A stretch of DNA of 64,000 nt, taken from assembly GCA_026826555.1 (NCBI GenBank), contig JAKSZT010033642.1, forward strand, positions 186,001-250,000. The letters are read 5' to 3'. Source of the stretch: Tolypeutes matacus (lineage: Eukaryota > Chordata > Mammalia > Cingulata > Chlamyphoridae). A model generated the notes under the pieces. The model did no database searches. It was given only the letters and a program-made list of their open reading frames with translations, and was not told the origin of the DNA. Both the position numbers and the translations under genes were made by a program. Shown in pieces: positions 24,596 to 36,248 of the stretch. The first letter of the stretch is position 1. The number at the start of each line of letters is the position of its first letter.

Positions 24596-25490
24596 TTTGT
24601 ATGAGCCTGAAGGGACCCACCTATAGTTGAGAACTTGGGACTCCACCCACAGCCATCCCATAGGATAGGAAAGGGCTGGTGTTTCCTCTGCCTATCTGGG
24701 CAACTGAAGGCACTGCTGGTCTGCACAAACTGGAGGGTTGAGCACATGTGGCTTCACTCCACCCTGATAGGATAAGGAGTCAGTGTGACCCCAGACTCTC
24801 TAGGCAACTGCAGGTGCTTTTGGCCCACACAGACTGAATGGTTCCACACTATTGTGGCTCCATCCAACCCTGCAATGGTATAGGAAGGGAGCTGTGTTTT
24901 CTCAGCTTCGCTTGGCCATGGATTGGGCTTTTGGGTGTCTATGTCTCCACCCCAAACTCCCAATAGGATAAATGGGGGCTCATGTTTCCTCAATATCTCT
25001 AGGCAAATAAAGTCACTCATGGCCTGCTAGGACTGGTCATTGGGTGCCTGTGGTTCCATCCAAACCTCTTAAAGGGAAGAAGAGACAGTATTCCCTCAGC
25101 CTCTCAGGACAACTGCAGGTGATTTGGGCTCACATGGATTAGATTGTTGGGCACTCTGAAAAGTCAATCCCCACACCTGGAAGGAGAGAAGAGAGCCAGT
25201 GCTACATCTGTTTACCTGGGCAACTGTGGTCAGTTTTGCCCCACATAGCTTACTTTGCTGTTCATAAGTGCAGCTCCATCCCCAAGCAAGTCAGAAGAGG
25301 AAAGCGTTTGAAGCTTCATCAGTTTCTTTGGACAACTATAGATAGTCTTGGCCTGCATGGTTTGGAATACTACACACAGCTACACCTCTGTCCCTAACAC
25401 TGGCAGAGGAGAAAGGTAGGAGAAGCTTCATGGTTTCCTGGGCCAATGTGGACAACATCAACCTCTAGAGCATTAGGCACTAATAACATC
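24596..25490 (+). repeat. Tandem array of about eight ~110-bp units (L1 5'UTR monomers)
   Basis: Two anchors recur in the same order. A GGCAACTG-like word falls at 24701, 24805, 24916, 25004, 25110, 25221, 25333 and 25443 (spacings 104, 111, 88, 106, 111, 112, 110). A CTCCAYCC-like word falls at 24641, 24757, 24858, 24945, 25054, 25165, 25275 and 25383. The units are diverged but keep phase. The array ends about 150 bp before an L1 ORF1 on the same strand, as the promoter monomers of mouse L1 do. A promoter role is inferred from position only. Confidence 0.75.
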
Positions 25491-25636
25491 CCTGGTTCCT
25501 ACTACATTATGAACAATGGAGAAATTACAAGAAAGCCCTAAACTAAAGTGAGAAACAGAGCCCTGAATGAATACACCTCATAAACCAGATACCAAAACAG
25601 CAACAAAAATTATAGTCCTAAAAGAAACAAAAAGAT

Positions 25637-26437
25637 ATGTCCCAGTTAAAGGAACAAGATAAGCCTCCAGATGGCATAAAGGAGTTGAGACAACTCTTCA
25701 TAGATTTTCAAAAAAAACTTAATAAATACAATGAAATTGCATCAAAGATATTAAGATGCCACTGGGTGAGCACAAAGAGGAATTTGAAAGCATACATTGA
25801 AAAACAGAAGCTCTTATGGGCATGAAGGGCACAATATGTGACTGCAGTCATATAACAAAATTAGAGGAGGCAGAAGAAAGGATCATTGAGCTTGAAGTCA
25901 TAGCCTCTGAAAGCAAACATACAAAAAAAAAAAAAAAAAAAAACAGATATGAAAAATGAAAAAAAAATTGAAATAGATTTCAGGGAGCCAAATGATACCA
26001 AGAGAAATGCAAACATATGTGTCATGGGTAACCCAGAAAGAGTAGAGGAGAGAAAAGGGGGAAAAAGGAATATTTGAAGAAATAATAGTTGAAAGTTTCC
26101 CAACCCTATTGAAGGGCATAGATATCCATATACAAGTACCACAATGTAATCCCACCTAAAATGAATCTGAATAGAACTACTCTGAGTCACTTTCTATTAA
26201 AAATTTCAAATGCCTATGACAAAGAAAGAATTCTGATAGCAGCAAGAGAATAATAATGCATTACGTGCAAGTGATTAAGATTAAGTGCTGATTTATCATG
26301 AGAAACCATAGAGGCAAAAAGCAGTCTTATGATATATTTAAGATACTGAAAAAGAAAAACAACCAGCCAGGAATATTATATCAGGCAAGATTGTATTTCA
26401 AAAATGAGGGAGACTTTAGAATACTCACAGACAGCTG
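25637..26437 (+). pseudogene. L1 ORF1 pseudogene
   Basis: The ATG opens a 62-codon coiled-coil part. Further ORF1 sequence is recognised in other frames: GGAGAAAAGGGGGAAAAAGG, the TTTCCCAACCCTATTGAAGGGC region, AGATTAAGTGCTGATTTATCATG and the C-terminal ATATTATATCAGGCAAGATTG. An A-run of about 20 lies at 25923-25943. The end is cut at about 26437 by a truncated LTR. It follows the monomer array by about 150 bp and is not translatable as a whole. Confidence 0.75.
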
Positions 26438-26870
26438 TAGCATGATGGCTGCCAACATCTGCAAAGAGTTCAGGCTTCCTGAGTTCCTCTTTTTCTCTCC
26501 AGGATCATCTGTCCTGCTCTCTCCACAAGGCTAGCTGTAGACTGTCAGGTGACCAGCTCTTTTCCAGGTGCTCAATTCTCTTGGGGCTCAGCTGCTTGGC
26601 TCCTCTGTGTGCTTACTTCCTGGGCTCCACCTCAAAACTCCAACCTCCTTTCTATGCAGTGTGATTTCTCTGTGAGTTCCCACCCACCAAGAGGGTGGGG
26701 ACTGGACATCCTATTGATGTGGCCTAATCAAAGCCTTAATCATTATTTAATCAACTAAAAGTGAAACCTCTGAATCTAATATAATCTAATATGCTCAGAG
26801 GAAAAGACTATTTCACAAACATAATCCAATATCTATTTTTAGAATTCATAAGAAATTTCAAACTACTACA
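26438..26870 (-). mobile_element. Truncated 'T' family LTR, antisense
   Basis: It matches the antisense copies at 49730-50151 (GATGGCTGCCAA, CTGTGTGCTTACTTCC, CCCACCCACCAAG, AAAGCCTTAAT) and ends AAACTACTACA. The first ~160 bp present in other antisense copies are missing. L1 ORF1 lies on the left and mid-endonuclease ORF2 on the right, so roughly the ORF1 end and ORF2 start are also missing. Confidence 0.75.
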
Positions 26871-29800
26871 GATACCAGTAGACTCAAAGTGAAAGGCTGG
26901 AAAAAGATATTCCACACATGCAGCAAACAACAACAAAAATAGTTGGAGTAGCTATACTTACATAGGTTGAAATAGACTTTAAAAGGAAAATTGCTATTAG
27001 ATACAGGGAAGGATATTATATATTGATAAATGTATATGCACCTAACCAGGATGTGCCAGATTAAATGTGGCAAACACTGGGAAAAGTAAATGGAGAAATA
27101 GATGTCTCTACAATAATAGTTGGAAATTTCAATACACCATTCTCAACATGGGGTAGAACATCCATGCAGAAGATCAATAAGGAAACAGTATGATGAATGG
27201 ACTAAATCTAATAGATATATACAGAATATTGCACACCAAAACAGTAGGATGTATATTCTTTTGAAGTGCTCATGGATCTTGTTCTAATATAGACTATATT
27301 TGGATCAAAAAGTGATTTCAATAAATTCAAAAAGATCAAATTTATAAAAAGCACCATTTCTGATAATAATGGAAAAAATCTTGATACCAACAACAGGCAG
27401 AAAATGGTAAAATGCACAGATAAAAGGAAATTAAACAACACACTTAAATAATCAGTGGGTCAATGAAGAAATTGCAAGAAATATCAATAAATATCTCAAA
27501 ATGAATGAAAACAAGAACACAATATATTGGAACTTATGGGATGCAGCAAAGTTACTGGTGGAAGGCATATTTATAACCCTCAATGACTACATGAAAAAAG
27601 AAGAAAGAGTTAAATTGGTGATCTAATTACACAGCTGAAGTAACTAGAAAAAGAAAAGCTAACTTTTCCCACACAAGCATAAAGAATGAAATAACAAGGA
27701 TCAGAGCAGAAATGAGTGAAATTGAGAACAAAATAATAATAGAGAGAATTAACCAAATCTAAAATTGCTTGTTACAGAAGATTAACAATATGAACAAACC
27801 CTCACCTAGATTGACATAGAAAAAAAAAAAGAGAGAGAAAAGATCTAAATAAATAAAATAAAATATGAAAACGGGTACATTACTAATGACTATAGAAAGG
27901 AAAGACATCCTTGGAGGATACAATGAATAAATGTATGCTAACAAACAAGACAAAGTGTTTGAAATGGAAAAATTCCTAGTAATGTACAAACAACGCATGC
28001 TGACCATAGAAGAAATAGAAGACCTCAAGAAACCAATCACAAGTAAAGAGATTGAAACAGTCATCAAACTACTCCCCAAAATGAAAACCCATGACAGGAT
28101 GGCTTTCAGATAATTTCTCCCAAACAATAAAGGAAGATTTAAAACCAATCTTACTCAAATTTTTCCAAAAATTGAACAAGAAGGAGCCCTACCAAACTTA
28201 TTCTATGAAAGCAATATCATTCTAATACCAAATCCAGATAAAAAAGATATTAGGAAAAAGACTATTATAGTCTCATATCCCTAATGAATTCTGATGCAAA
28301 TATCCTCAATAAAATACTTGCTAATTGAATCAAACAACACATTAAAAGAATTTTTCATCATGATCAAGTGGGTTTTATACCAGGCAAGCAAGTGTGGTTA
28401 AAAAAAAAATCAATTAGCATAATACATCACATTAATAAATCAAAGAAGAAAAATCTTATGATCTTATCTATTGATGCAGACAAGGCATTTAACAAAATAT
28501 AGGATTGTTTCTTGACAAAAATACTATAAAACTAGGGCTGAAGCATGTTAAAGGCCACGTATGAAAAACTCACAGCTAACATTGCCTTTAATAGTGAAAA
28601 CCTGAAAGATTTCCCATTCAGAATGGAAATTAGAAAAGGATGTCCACTGACACCATGGTTGTTTAATATAGTGCTGGAGGTTCTAGCTAGAGAAATCAGG
28701 GCAGAAATAGAAATAAAAGGAATGCAAATCAGAAAGAAAGAAGTAAAACATTTGCTATTAGCAGTTGATATTATCCTATACCTAGAAAGTCCTGAAAAAG
28801 ATACAAAAAAGTTGCTGGAGCTAATAAACAATTTCAGCAAAGTCATAGGATACAGAATTAATAAGCCAAAATTATTAGTGTTTATATACACTAGTAATTT
28901 GCAATCTTAAGAGTAAATCATGAACAAATTCCATTTACAAAAAGGACTAAAAAAATCAAATATTGAGGAATAAACTTAAGCAAGGACAAAGCACTTATAC
29001 TCAGAAAACTACAATGCATTGCTAAAAGAAATTTTAAAAGACCTAAATAAATGGAAAAACATTTCATGCTCAAGGATTGGAAGACTAAATATCATTAAGA
29101 TGTCAATTTTACCCAAATTGATATACAGATTCAATGCAATCCTGATTAAAATTCCACCAGCATATTTTAAAGAAATGGAAAACACAATTATCAAATTTGT
29201 TTGGCAGTATAAGTGCCCCTGAATAGCCAGAAACTTGTTGAAAAAGAAGAATGAAATTTGAGGACTCTCACTTCCAGACTTTAAATCATAGTACCCGGTT
29301 ACAGTCCTAAAAACAGCATGGTTTGGGTATAAAGATGGATATATTGTCCAATGTCACCATATCCAGAACTAAGAATTAGACCCTCACACTTATTATCAAA
29401 TGATTTTTGCAAGGCTGTTAAGCCCACCCAGCTGGGACAGAACACTCTATTGAACAAATGGTGCTGGGAGGACTTGATATCAATAGCCAAAGGAAAGAAA
29501 GATGAACCCTATCTCACACCTTATAAAAAATTAACTCAAAATGGTTCAAAGACCTGGCTATGAAATCTACAACCATAAAGCTCTTAGAAGTCAATGTAGG
29601 GAAACACCTTCAAGAACTTGTTTTTGGGTGGTGGATTCTTAAACCTTACACCAAAAACACAAGCAATGAAAGTAAACATAGATAAATGAGAACTCCTCAG
29701 ACTTAAAACACTTTTGTGATTCAAAGGACTCTGCAAAAAACATGAAAGGGCAGTCCACTAAATGAGAGAAAATATTTGGAAATCACATATCTGACAAGAA

Positions 29801-30480
29801 TTTGATTTCCATTTTATATAAAAAGGATCATAAGATTCAACAATAAAAGAGCAAGCAATCTAATTTAAAAATGGTCAAAAGACATAAATAGAAATTTCTA
29901 GAAAGAGGAAATACAAATAGCCAAAAAGCACATGAAAAAAAGTTAAATATCACGAGCTATTAGGGAAATGCAAATCAAAACAATAATTAGATATCATCTC
30001 ACACTGCACAGAATGGCCATTATTTAAATAAATGGAAAACTACAAGTGCTGGAGAGAATGTGGAGAAATAGAAACACTCCTTCCCTGTTGGTGGGAATGT
30101 AAAATGGTGCAGCCTCTGAAGACAGTTTGGTGGTTACTCAGGACATTAAATGTAGAACTACCATATGATCCAGTCATTCTTCTACTAGGAATATATCCTG
30201 AGGAACTGAAAATTGTGACACAAACAGACATTTGCACACCAATATTCACAGTGGCTTTGTTCACAATTGTCAAAAGAGGGAAACAACCCAAGTGTCCATC
30301 AAACAATGAATGGATAAATAAAATGTCATTTCTACATATGATGGAATACTATGCTTCTCTAAGAAGAAATGAAATTGGGGCACATATGGTAACATGGATG
30401 AACCCTGAAGACATTATGTTAAGTGAAAGAAGACAGACATCAAAGGAAAAATATTGCATTGTCTCACTAATATGAAATAA
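26871..30480 (+). pseudogene. L1 ORF2 pseudogene (endonuclease / reverse transcriptase)
   Basis: ORF2p nicks target DNA and copies L1 RNA. The first part of the endonuclease is missing. The remaining domains run in order: endonuclease remainder (26871-27290), linker (27931-28113, KKPITSKEIETVIK), reverse transcriptase (about 28130-28910), thumb region (29019-29222) and C-terminal region (30032-30475). The catalytic motif, normally FADD, reads LAVD at about 28762. The C-terminal Cys/His motif has P where the family has H (LLPCWWEC). Stops and frameshifts separate all parts. This is the same L1 as the array and ORF1 upstream. Confidence 0.85.
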
Positions 30481-30628
30481 ATATGAAGAATAAACACATG
30501 GAGGTAAAACCCAGAATATAGGTTATTAGGAAATAAGAGGAGGGTTGAGAAGGTGTTCTGATGCTTAATGTATGTAAGTATTTCAATTAACATGATGGTG
30601 AAAGTGTGGAAATGGATAGATTTAATGG
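30481..30628 (+). repeat. L1 3'UTR start, sense
   Basis: Directly follows ORF2 (ATAAATATGAAGAATAAACAC, GGTAAAACCCAGAATATAGG) and is cut at 30629 by an LTR element. Confidence 0.65.
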
Positions 30629-31271
30629 TGTATTAGTCAGCCAAACGGGTGCTGATGCAAAGTATCAGAACACTGTTGACATTAATAAAGGGTATTTATT
30701 TGCGATGGAAGCTTACAGTCACGACGCCCTAAAAAGTCCAACTGAGGGTAACATAAGAAGTACATGCTCACCCAAAGGCTGTTGCCACATGTTGAAATTG
30801 GAGGGTGGACAATGTCTGTGAGGGTTCAGCCTACCTTCTTCCTCTTAAAGCTTCATGGTCCTAGCTTTTTCCAAACTCAGCTCTAGGCTAACATAAGGCT
30901 TGTCTCTCTTCCTGGTGCCTATTTCTTTCCAGACTCAGCTGCTCTGTTCTCATCACAAGATGGGCTGTAAATTATCAGTCTCATTTCTCTTCTGGGAACA
31001 CAGGATTCTCTGTATATCTTCTCCATGTATCTAGTTCCATGTGTTCTTGATTGAGTATCTGGTTTATGTAGCCTACTAAGGGGGGCAGGGACTCAACCCT
31101 GCTTGCCATAATGATGGTGGTCCAATGAAAGCCCGAATCTTAACATAATTTAGTCAGTCATCTCAGCTGAATATAACACAATCAAGGGTATCATGCTGAG
31201 AGGAACAGACCCATTTACAAACACAATCAAATATATATTGTTGAATTCACAAGTAATTTCAAACTGCTACA
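30629..31271 (-). repeat. 3' LTR of the 30.6-33.3 kb element
   Basis: On the plus strand it starts TGTATTAGTCAGCC and ends CAAACTGCTAC(A), with AAAGGGTATTTATTTG and CAAAGGCTGTTGCCACATG inside. It aligns throughout with 32717-33332. Confidence 0.8.
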
Positions 31272-32716
31272 CTCCACCATGTGAATTCCACAAAAGACAT
31301 TATAATACTTACGAAAAACACCTGAAGTCAGTAACAATGCTAAGCAGAAAATCATATCACAATCTGTTAAAAAAAATACAGTTTGTCTTGGAACAAAGTC
31401 TCTTCTGGCTGTGGACCTCTGACACAGAACATTTTATCTGCTTCAGATACACAGAGGGGAATAAAAAGGATAAACATTTTCATTACAATAAGGAGAATTT
31501 TGGAGGGAAACATGAGTCATTGGTCCCCTAGAGTTCTGAAAACCTGTAGGGCATCTATAATTAGATTTCAAAGTCTGATAGTCATTCTTAAGATGATGGT
31601 TTCATTTCATCCTTGGGGCCTTGCGGGGGACAAAACTTTCCACAGGTTAGCCCAATAGGTGTTTTCTTGTTTCCACCCTCACCAAGCATCAGGGTGGCAG
31701 CTGAGCTCCAGGCCCCACCCTCCAAATACATTGGGGTGATGACCACACATTCCCCCACCCTTGGGAAATGTGCTCCACCCTCTCTGTAGCCTTGGGTGGC
31801 AAAACTCTCCTGAACATGGGGCTTGAACATCCATCATCTTCAACTGCCAGAGCAAACTCATCCTCTCTGTACATATGGGTGTGATGCAACTCTTGGCCCA
31901 AGGAAATGTCTTAATTCCAGGTCTCTGCTTCCATGGTTTTCCTCTTAAAGCTGTTTCCTCATCCATCTCTCCCTCCCACGTTCCTTTTAGTCCAGGCTGA
32001 CAGGTTTTTTTTCATACAGCTCTCACAAAAACCTTATTGGTTTAGCATGCATGAAGCAGGGGTCCAAGCCAGGATGTTCCACAAGTCTTTCCTCGGTCAC
32101 TGCTTCTTCAATCCTGATTTACAAGTTCTAAGTTTAGTTAAGTCCTCAAATGCAGTACTCTCACCTGGGGCCTTGATTTCCAGAATCAGTTTCTGGTTTC
32201 TTTGTGCCCAACAATTCAGTTCTTAGCTTATCTCTCTTCTCTAGAATTTTACTATGACCTGCAAAGAGAAGACAAGCTGCATTCTTAGAGTTTACTTTGG
32301 AAAGTTCTTCAACTAAATGCCCACATTCACCATTTTCAAATTCTGCCTTCCATAAAACATCATGAGTTAATCTTGCTAAGTTCTCTGCAACTTTAGAACA
32401 TGGATTGCCTTTCCTCCAGTTTCCAATAATAGTTTCATCATTAACTTCTACAGCCTCATAAAAGTCTCTTTAGTGTCCATATTCCTACCAATAATCTCTT
32501 CAAATCACTCTAGGCCTTTTCTATAAAGCATCTCATATTTATTTACTTCTAAGTCCTTATCAAAAGTAACTTTAAGCCCATATTACAAACAACATTCTCT
32601 TCAAAGCAATCTAGACATTTTCAACCAAGCATATCAGAATTCACCCCCAAAATACCACTTACCCATTTATAAAACTCTTCCAGCAAAAGCACAACCCTGG
32701 TCTCAGTACCAAATTC
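31272..32716 (-). pseudogene. Interior of the LTR element with MaLR gag-like traces
   Basis: Read on the minus strand, the part next to the primer site (about 32640-32690) resembles the interior start at 44088-44130 (GGAAGAGTTTTATAAATGG). The stretch around 32458-32505 encodes a short gag-like piece (FEEIIGRNMDTKETF) in an otherwise broken frame. The distal half is C-rich and non-coding. No protease, polymerase or envelope sequence was seen, as expected for MaLR elements. Confidence 0.6.
32694..32711 (-). promoter_or_regulatory. Primer-binding site, Leu-tRNA type (probable)
   Basis: On the minus strand, TGGTACTGAGACCAGGG begins five bases inside the 5' LTR end. Its start matches the TGGTACC...-type site complementary to tRNA-Leu used by MaLR/ERVL elements. 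Confidence 0.6.
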
Positions 32717-33332
32717 TGTATTAGTGAGCCAAAGGGGTTCTCCTGCAAAATGCCAGAAATCTGTTGACTTTTATAAAGGGTATTTATTTGGCATAGAAGC
32801 ATATAGTCACAAGACCCTAAAGAGTCCAACTCCAGGTTACTTCCATGCCAAATCTGTTGCCATGTGTTGAAGCAAGGTGGCACGTGACATCTGTCAGGAT
32901 TCAGGCTTCCTCTTCCTTTTAAAGCTTTATGGATGCATCTTCTTCTGATCTCATCGGCTCCTCTCTTCCCAGTACTCATTTCTTTCTGGGCTCAGCTGCT
33001 CTGATCTCGTCACAAAGTCAGCTGTAAACCATCAGGCTAATCTCTCTTCCCAGGGCTGCAGGATCCTCTGAGTATCTTCTTTGTGTATCTATTTCTGTGT
33101 ATTCTTGATTGAGAATCCAGTTTATACAGCCTACCAAGGGGGGGCAGGTACTCAACCCTGCATGCTATAATGATGTGGTCAAATCAAAGCCTTAATCTTA
33201 ACATAATTTAATCAAAGCCATCTCAAGTGTACCTAATGCAGTCTAAGTGTATCACACCCAGAGGAGCAGCCCCATTTATAATTATAATCAGATATATTTT
33301 TTGGAATTCATAAAGAATATCAAACTGCTTTA
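32717..33332 (-). repeat. 5' LTR of the 30.6-33.3 kb element
   Basis: Plus-strand boundaries are TGTATTAGTGAGCC and CTGCTTTA. It shares AAAGGGTATTTATTTGGCAT and TCTTTGTGTATCTATTTC-type words with the partner LTR and is clearly diverged from it, so the insertion is old. Confidence 0.8.
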
Positions 33333-33484
33333 GGAGGTATGGTGTTATTTTCTTTTGGAGTAATGAAAATATTCTAAAATTGACTAAGGTGAGGAAAACA
33401 CACATCTGTAATGTGCATGACAGCCACTGATTGTACACTTTGAAGGGATTGTACAAAGCATGGGAATATATAACACAATGAATA
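33333..33484 (+). repeat. L1 3'UTR fragment, sense
   Basis: GGTATGGTGTTATTTTC, GAGTAATGAAAATATTCTAAAATTG and CACTGATTGTACACTTTGAAGGG are L1 3' end words. It is probably part of the L1 entered by the LTR element. Confidence 0.55.
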
Positions 33485-33532
33485 ATAAAAGTCTCTTTAG
33501 TGTCCATATTCCTACCAATAATCTCTTCAAAT
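33485..33532 (-). repeat. 48-bp perfect copy of 32458-32505
   Basis: All 48 bases are identical to an internal part of the neighbouring LTR element at an offset of 1027, although this copy lies about 150 bp outside that element. A few more bases on its right may also be element-derived. Confidence 0.9.
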
Positions 33533-33544
33533 GAACTTTGGTTA

Positions 33545-35530
33545 ACAGCACAAAATGAGAACATTCTCTCATGGACTTATTATGCACTTTTACATTTACC
33601 TTCAGCTAATGCAAGTGTTTTTGTTTTTTTTTTCAGATTCTTATACATTTTCATTTTCTATACCTTGTCTCAATATATTACTTAATAAAGTTGGTGAGAG
33701 TTTGGCTTCCTTGGTTCACTATAAAAGAATGCTTCCACTATACACACTGTAAGTTCTGTGATGTTTGAACAAGGGGGTTTCCCTTTAATTCCTTTTTTTT
33801 CCCTACAGAGTAGGTATATTCCTTCAGTGTCTTTGATAGCAGTTTTCATAATGAATAAATATTTAATTTGAAGATACAACATTTCTGCAAAGAAAGCTTT
33901 GTGACATGGACTTTTAAGTTAGGTTGTTGTAATAAATGTATACATTTATTGTCTAATGTTATGCTACTTATACTTTTGTGATAAATACAATTTAGTCATG
34001 ATATATGCTATTTTTATATCACTCATATTTTATAGAATTTTTATAAAATTACTAAATTATGTTTGAAATCCGTAATTTTATAAACTTATTCTATTTCACA
34101 AATTCTATTTTTCTTCTAAATTATCTTCAAAATCTACCTAATCTCCTTCTCAAAGTTTGAATATTACATTTCATGTATTATGTATATATATATAAGGTTG
34201 ATTTTTCCCCTTTTCAGTCTTTGAAATGGATCTCTAATAGCCATTTCCACTACGTATATTTCTCAGAAAGTGTAAGGGTTTATTATGGAACTGAATACTT
34301 GGGATTTCTTACATTTTTGTTTCTCAAATCTTTTGCATATTTTCCTTATTATGATATTCTCTTGAACATTTCTTTATCTTTTATGCAGGAATCACGATCA
34401 ATTGTGTATGTTTTTTTTTTAATTTACCATATGACATTTCAAATGGAAGAACATGCCTTTCTTATTAAAAAAAAGTTAATATTTATTTGTGATATTCTTC
34501 CCTCCATTTTCTCTGTTTTATTTTGTGCAGAAATTGGCATTCCTTTATCTAACACTTTGTCAATAGTTACATTTTTTTGTCTACATAATATAAATTTTCT
34601 TCACAAAATTTCTTATACTGCCTTTTATTTATGTCACTTATGATATTTGCAAAGTCTGAGAAATTTATTGTTTTCTCATTATTCATTTCTCATTCGATAT
34701 ATATATATGACTTTATTGAATTGGTATATTTTAAGTAGCCCTATCATTTCCATTAAAATTGTTTTATTCATTTTTTATGTGTGCATTTTTAAACATGTTT
34801 GCAGAATTTTAGATATAGTTTTGACCCAAGTGACTTCTTCTATCAGAAAGAACTGCCTTGTGATTATGGGTTTTCTGTGATATGTGGTTTATAGAAGGAA
34901 TCCATGTTTGAAACAGTGTTACATACGGAACAATTAAACTGGCAGAATTTACTTGAGGTTAAGCCTGGAGGGAGCATCTGGGAGTTCCATAAGTTCCAAG
35001 TAAGAAAGAATAATACCCACTCAAGAACACCCTTACTATTCTATTTTTTCCTTTTTATTTCTTTAGGGTAATATCTGGTTAATTTTGGAATGGGAATAAT
35101 TGCCTGGTGCCTACATACTGGAATGAGCAGCTGTCTTCTAACTGATTTTACCTTTATTTCAATATCTATTTTTAGATTCATTTTTGTCTATGTCTTATGA
35201 CAAGTTTTTCATTATATCACCTATACTTGTTTATTTTTCTTACATATCTTAAGGATGCTTCCAGCTGTTTTAGCAATGTTAAACTAAGTGATTAGTATAG
35301 TTTACAACTAAGGTAGAAAAAATGAAATGCATTTATTAAAAATTCCTATACCCATCCCATCCCCACACAGACACACATAAATTCCTCATAGCAAAAGATA
35401 GGTTGATGGATAGATGGATGAGATTTAAAAAGACAGATGAGGCCAGTGTAGAGCTCAAGGATAATATTTTGATAGTTATCTTTATAACTTTATTGTGGCT
35501 GTGACTTTACCTAAGTATGAAATTAATTTT
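33545..35530. other. AT-rich interval; possible very old antisense L1
   Basis: GTTGGTGAGAGTTTGGCTTCCTTGG at about 33690 resembles the antisense L1 polymerase region. The rest is too AT-rich to classify. The 156-codon frame at 34173-34643 is T-rich and hydrophobic and gives no sign of being a gene. Confidence 0.35.
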
Positions 35531-35534
35531 GCTG

Positions 35535-36248
35535 TTCAAAATTAAAGTATTTTTATTTTAAAAAATTTAGTATTGTAGCAAATATAAGGATAAATAATAA
35601 ATAATCATAAATCTGAAAACCATAAATAATTTATCCAGACTAGTCTATAATACATAATTAGAATTATTTCTAAACTGGTAGAATTAATTTTATAATTAAC
35701 ATAATTATGTGATCCAGATTCAATCTTAAAAAAAAAGTTTCATTCAAACATCCATATTGTCACATGTGTCAGTACTTCATTAGTTCTTACAGCTGAATAA
35801 TATTCCAACATAGGTATACACTGCATTTTTTATAATCCTTCAACCATTGATGGGCACTTGGGTTGTTTGCATCTTTTGGCAATTGTGAATAATGCTGCTA
35901 TGAACATCACTGTGTAAATGTCTGTTTGTGTCCCTGCTTTCAGTTTTTCTGAGTATGCACCTGTTGGCCTGAATGCTGGATCATTTTGCAACTCTATACT
36001 TACTTCCAGAGGACTGCCAAACTGTCTTCCACAGTCAAGTTTCATTCTACATTCTCACTAGCAGTGAATAAGTGACACTATCTCTCTAAATCCTCTCCAA
36101 CACTTGCAGATTTCTTTTTTTTTAATTTAATTATGTTCTATATAGCATGTGTGAAATGATATCTCATTCCGGTTTTGATTTGCATATCTCTATTAGCTAG
36201 TGATGTTGAGCATCTATTCAGGGTACTTTTATTTTCATTTTGTAATAT
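35535..36248 (-). pseudogene. L1 3' end and ORF2 C-terminus, antisense
   Basis: It starts with T-rich sequence and an L1 3'UTR variant. From about 35815 on the minus strand come ORF2 C-terminal words (AALFTIAKRCKQPKCPS in the frame 35830-36045). The 3'UTR part (35540-35740) is paralogous to the sequence flanking the provirus at 52354-59139. It is cut at 36248 by a solo LTR. Confidence 0.75.

Larger units (their letters stand above)
30629..33332 (-). mobile_element. Complete 'T' family LTR element (MaLR/ERVL-like), antisense
   Basis: Two LTRs in the same orientation bound a 1.45-kb interior: 30629-31271 (3' LTR) and 32717-33332 (5' LTR). A Leu-like primer site lies next to the 5' LTR. The interior has no long frame and only MaLR gag-like traces, as in other non-coding MaLR elements. 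It shows that the solo LTRs of this family come from an LTR retrotransposon and not a DNA transposon. A target duplication was not seen (AATGG against GGAGG). Confidence 0.75.

Noticed and set aside
24596..25490. CRISPR-like array or satellite
   Set aside because: Units are ~110 bp without short identical repeats and unique spacers, and the array precedes an L1 ORF1.
26871..30480. Possibly active L1 ORF2
   Set aside because: Catalytic motif reads LAVD, a zinc-motif His is lost, the endonuclease start is missing and many stops occur.
31588..31966. Overlapping minus-strand ORFs rich in G and P
   Set aside because: They lie in the C-rich non-coding interior of a MaLR-like element.
34173..34643. 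156-codon hydrophobic ORF, possible membrane protein
   Set aside because: T-rich sequence gives long runs of F, L, I and Y by chance. There is no conserved motif or gene context.
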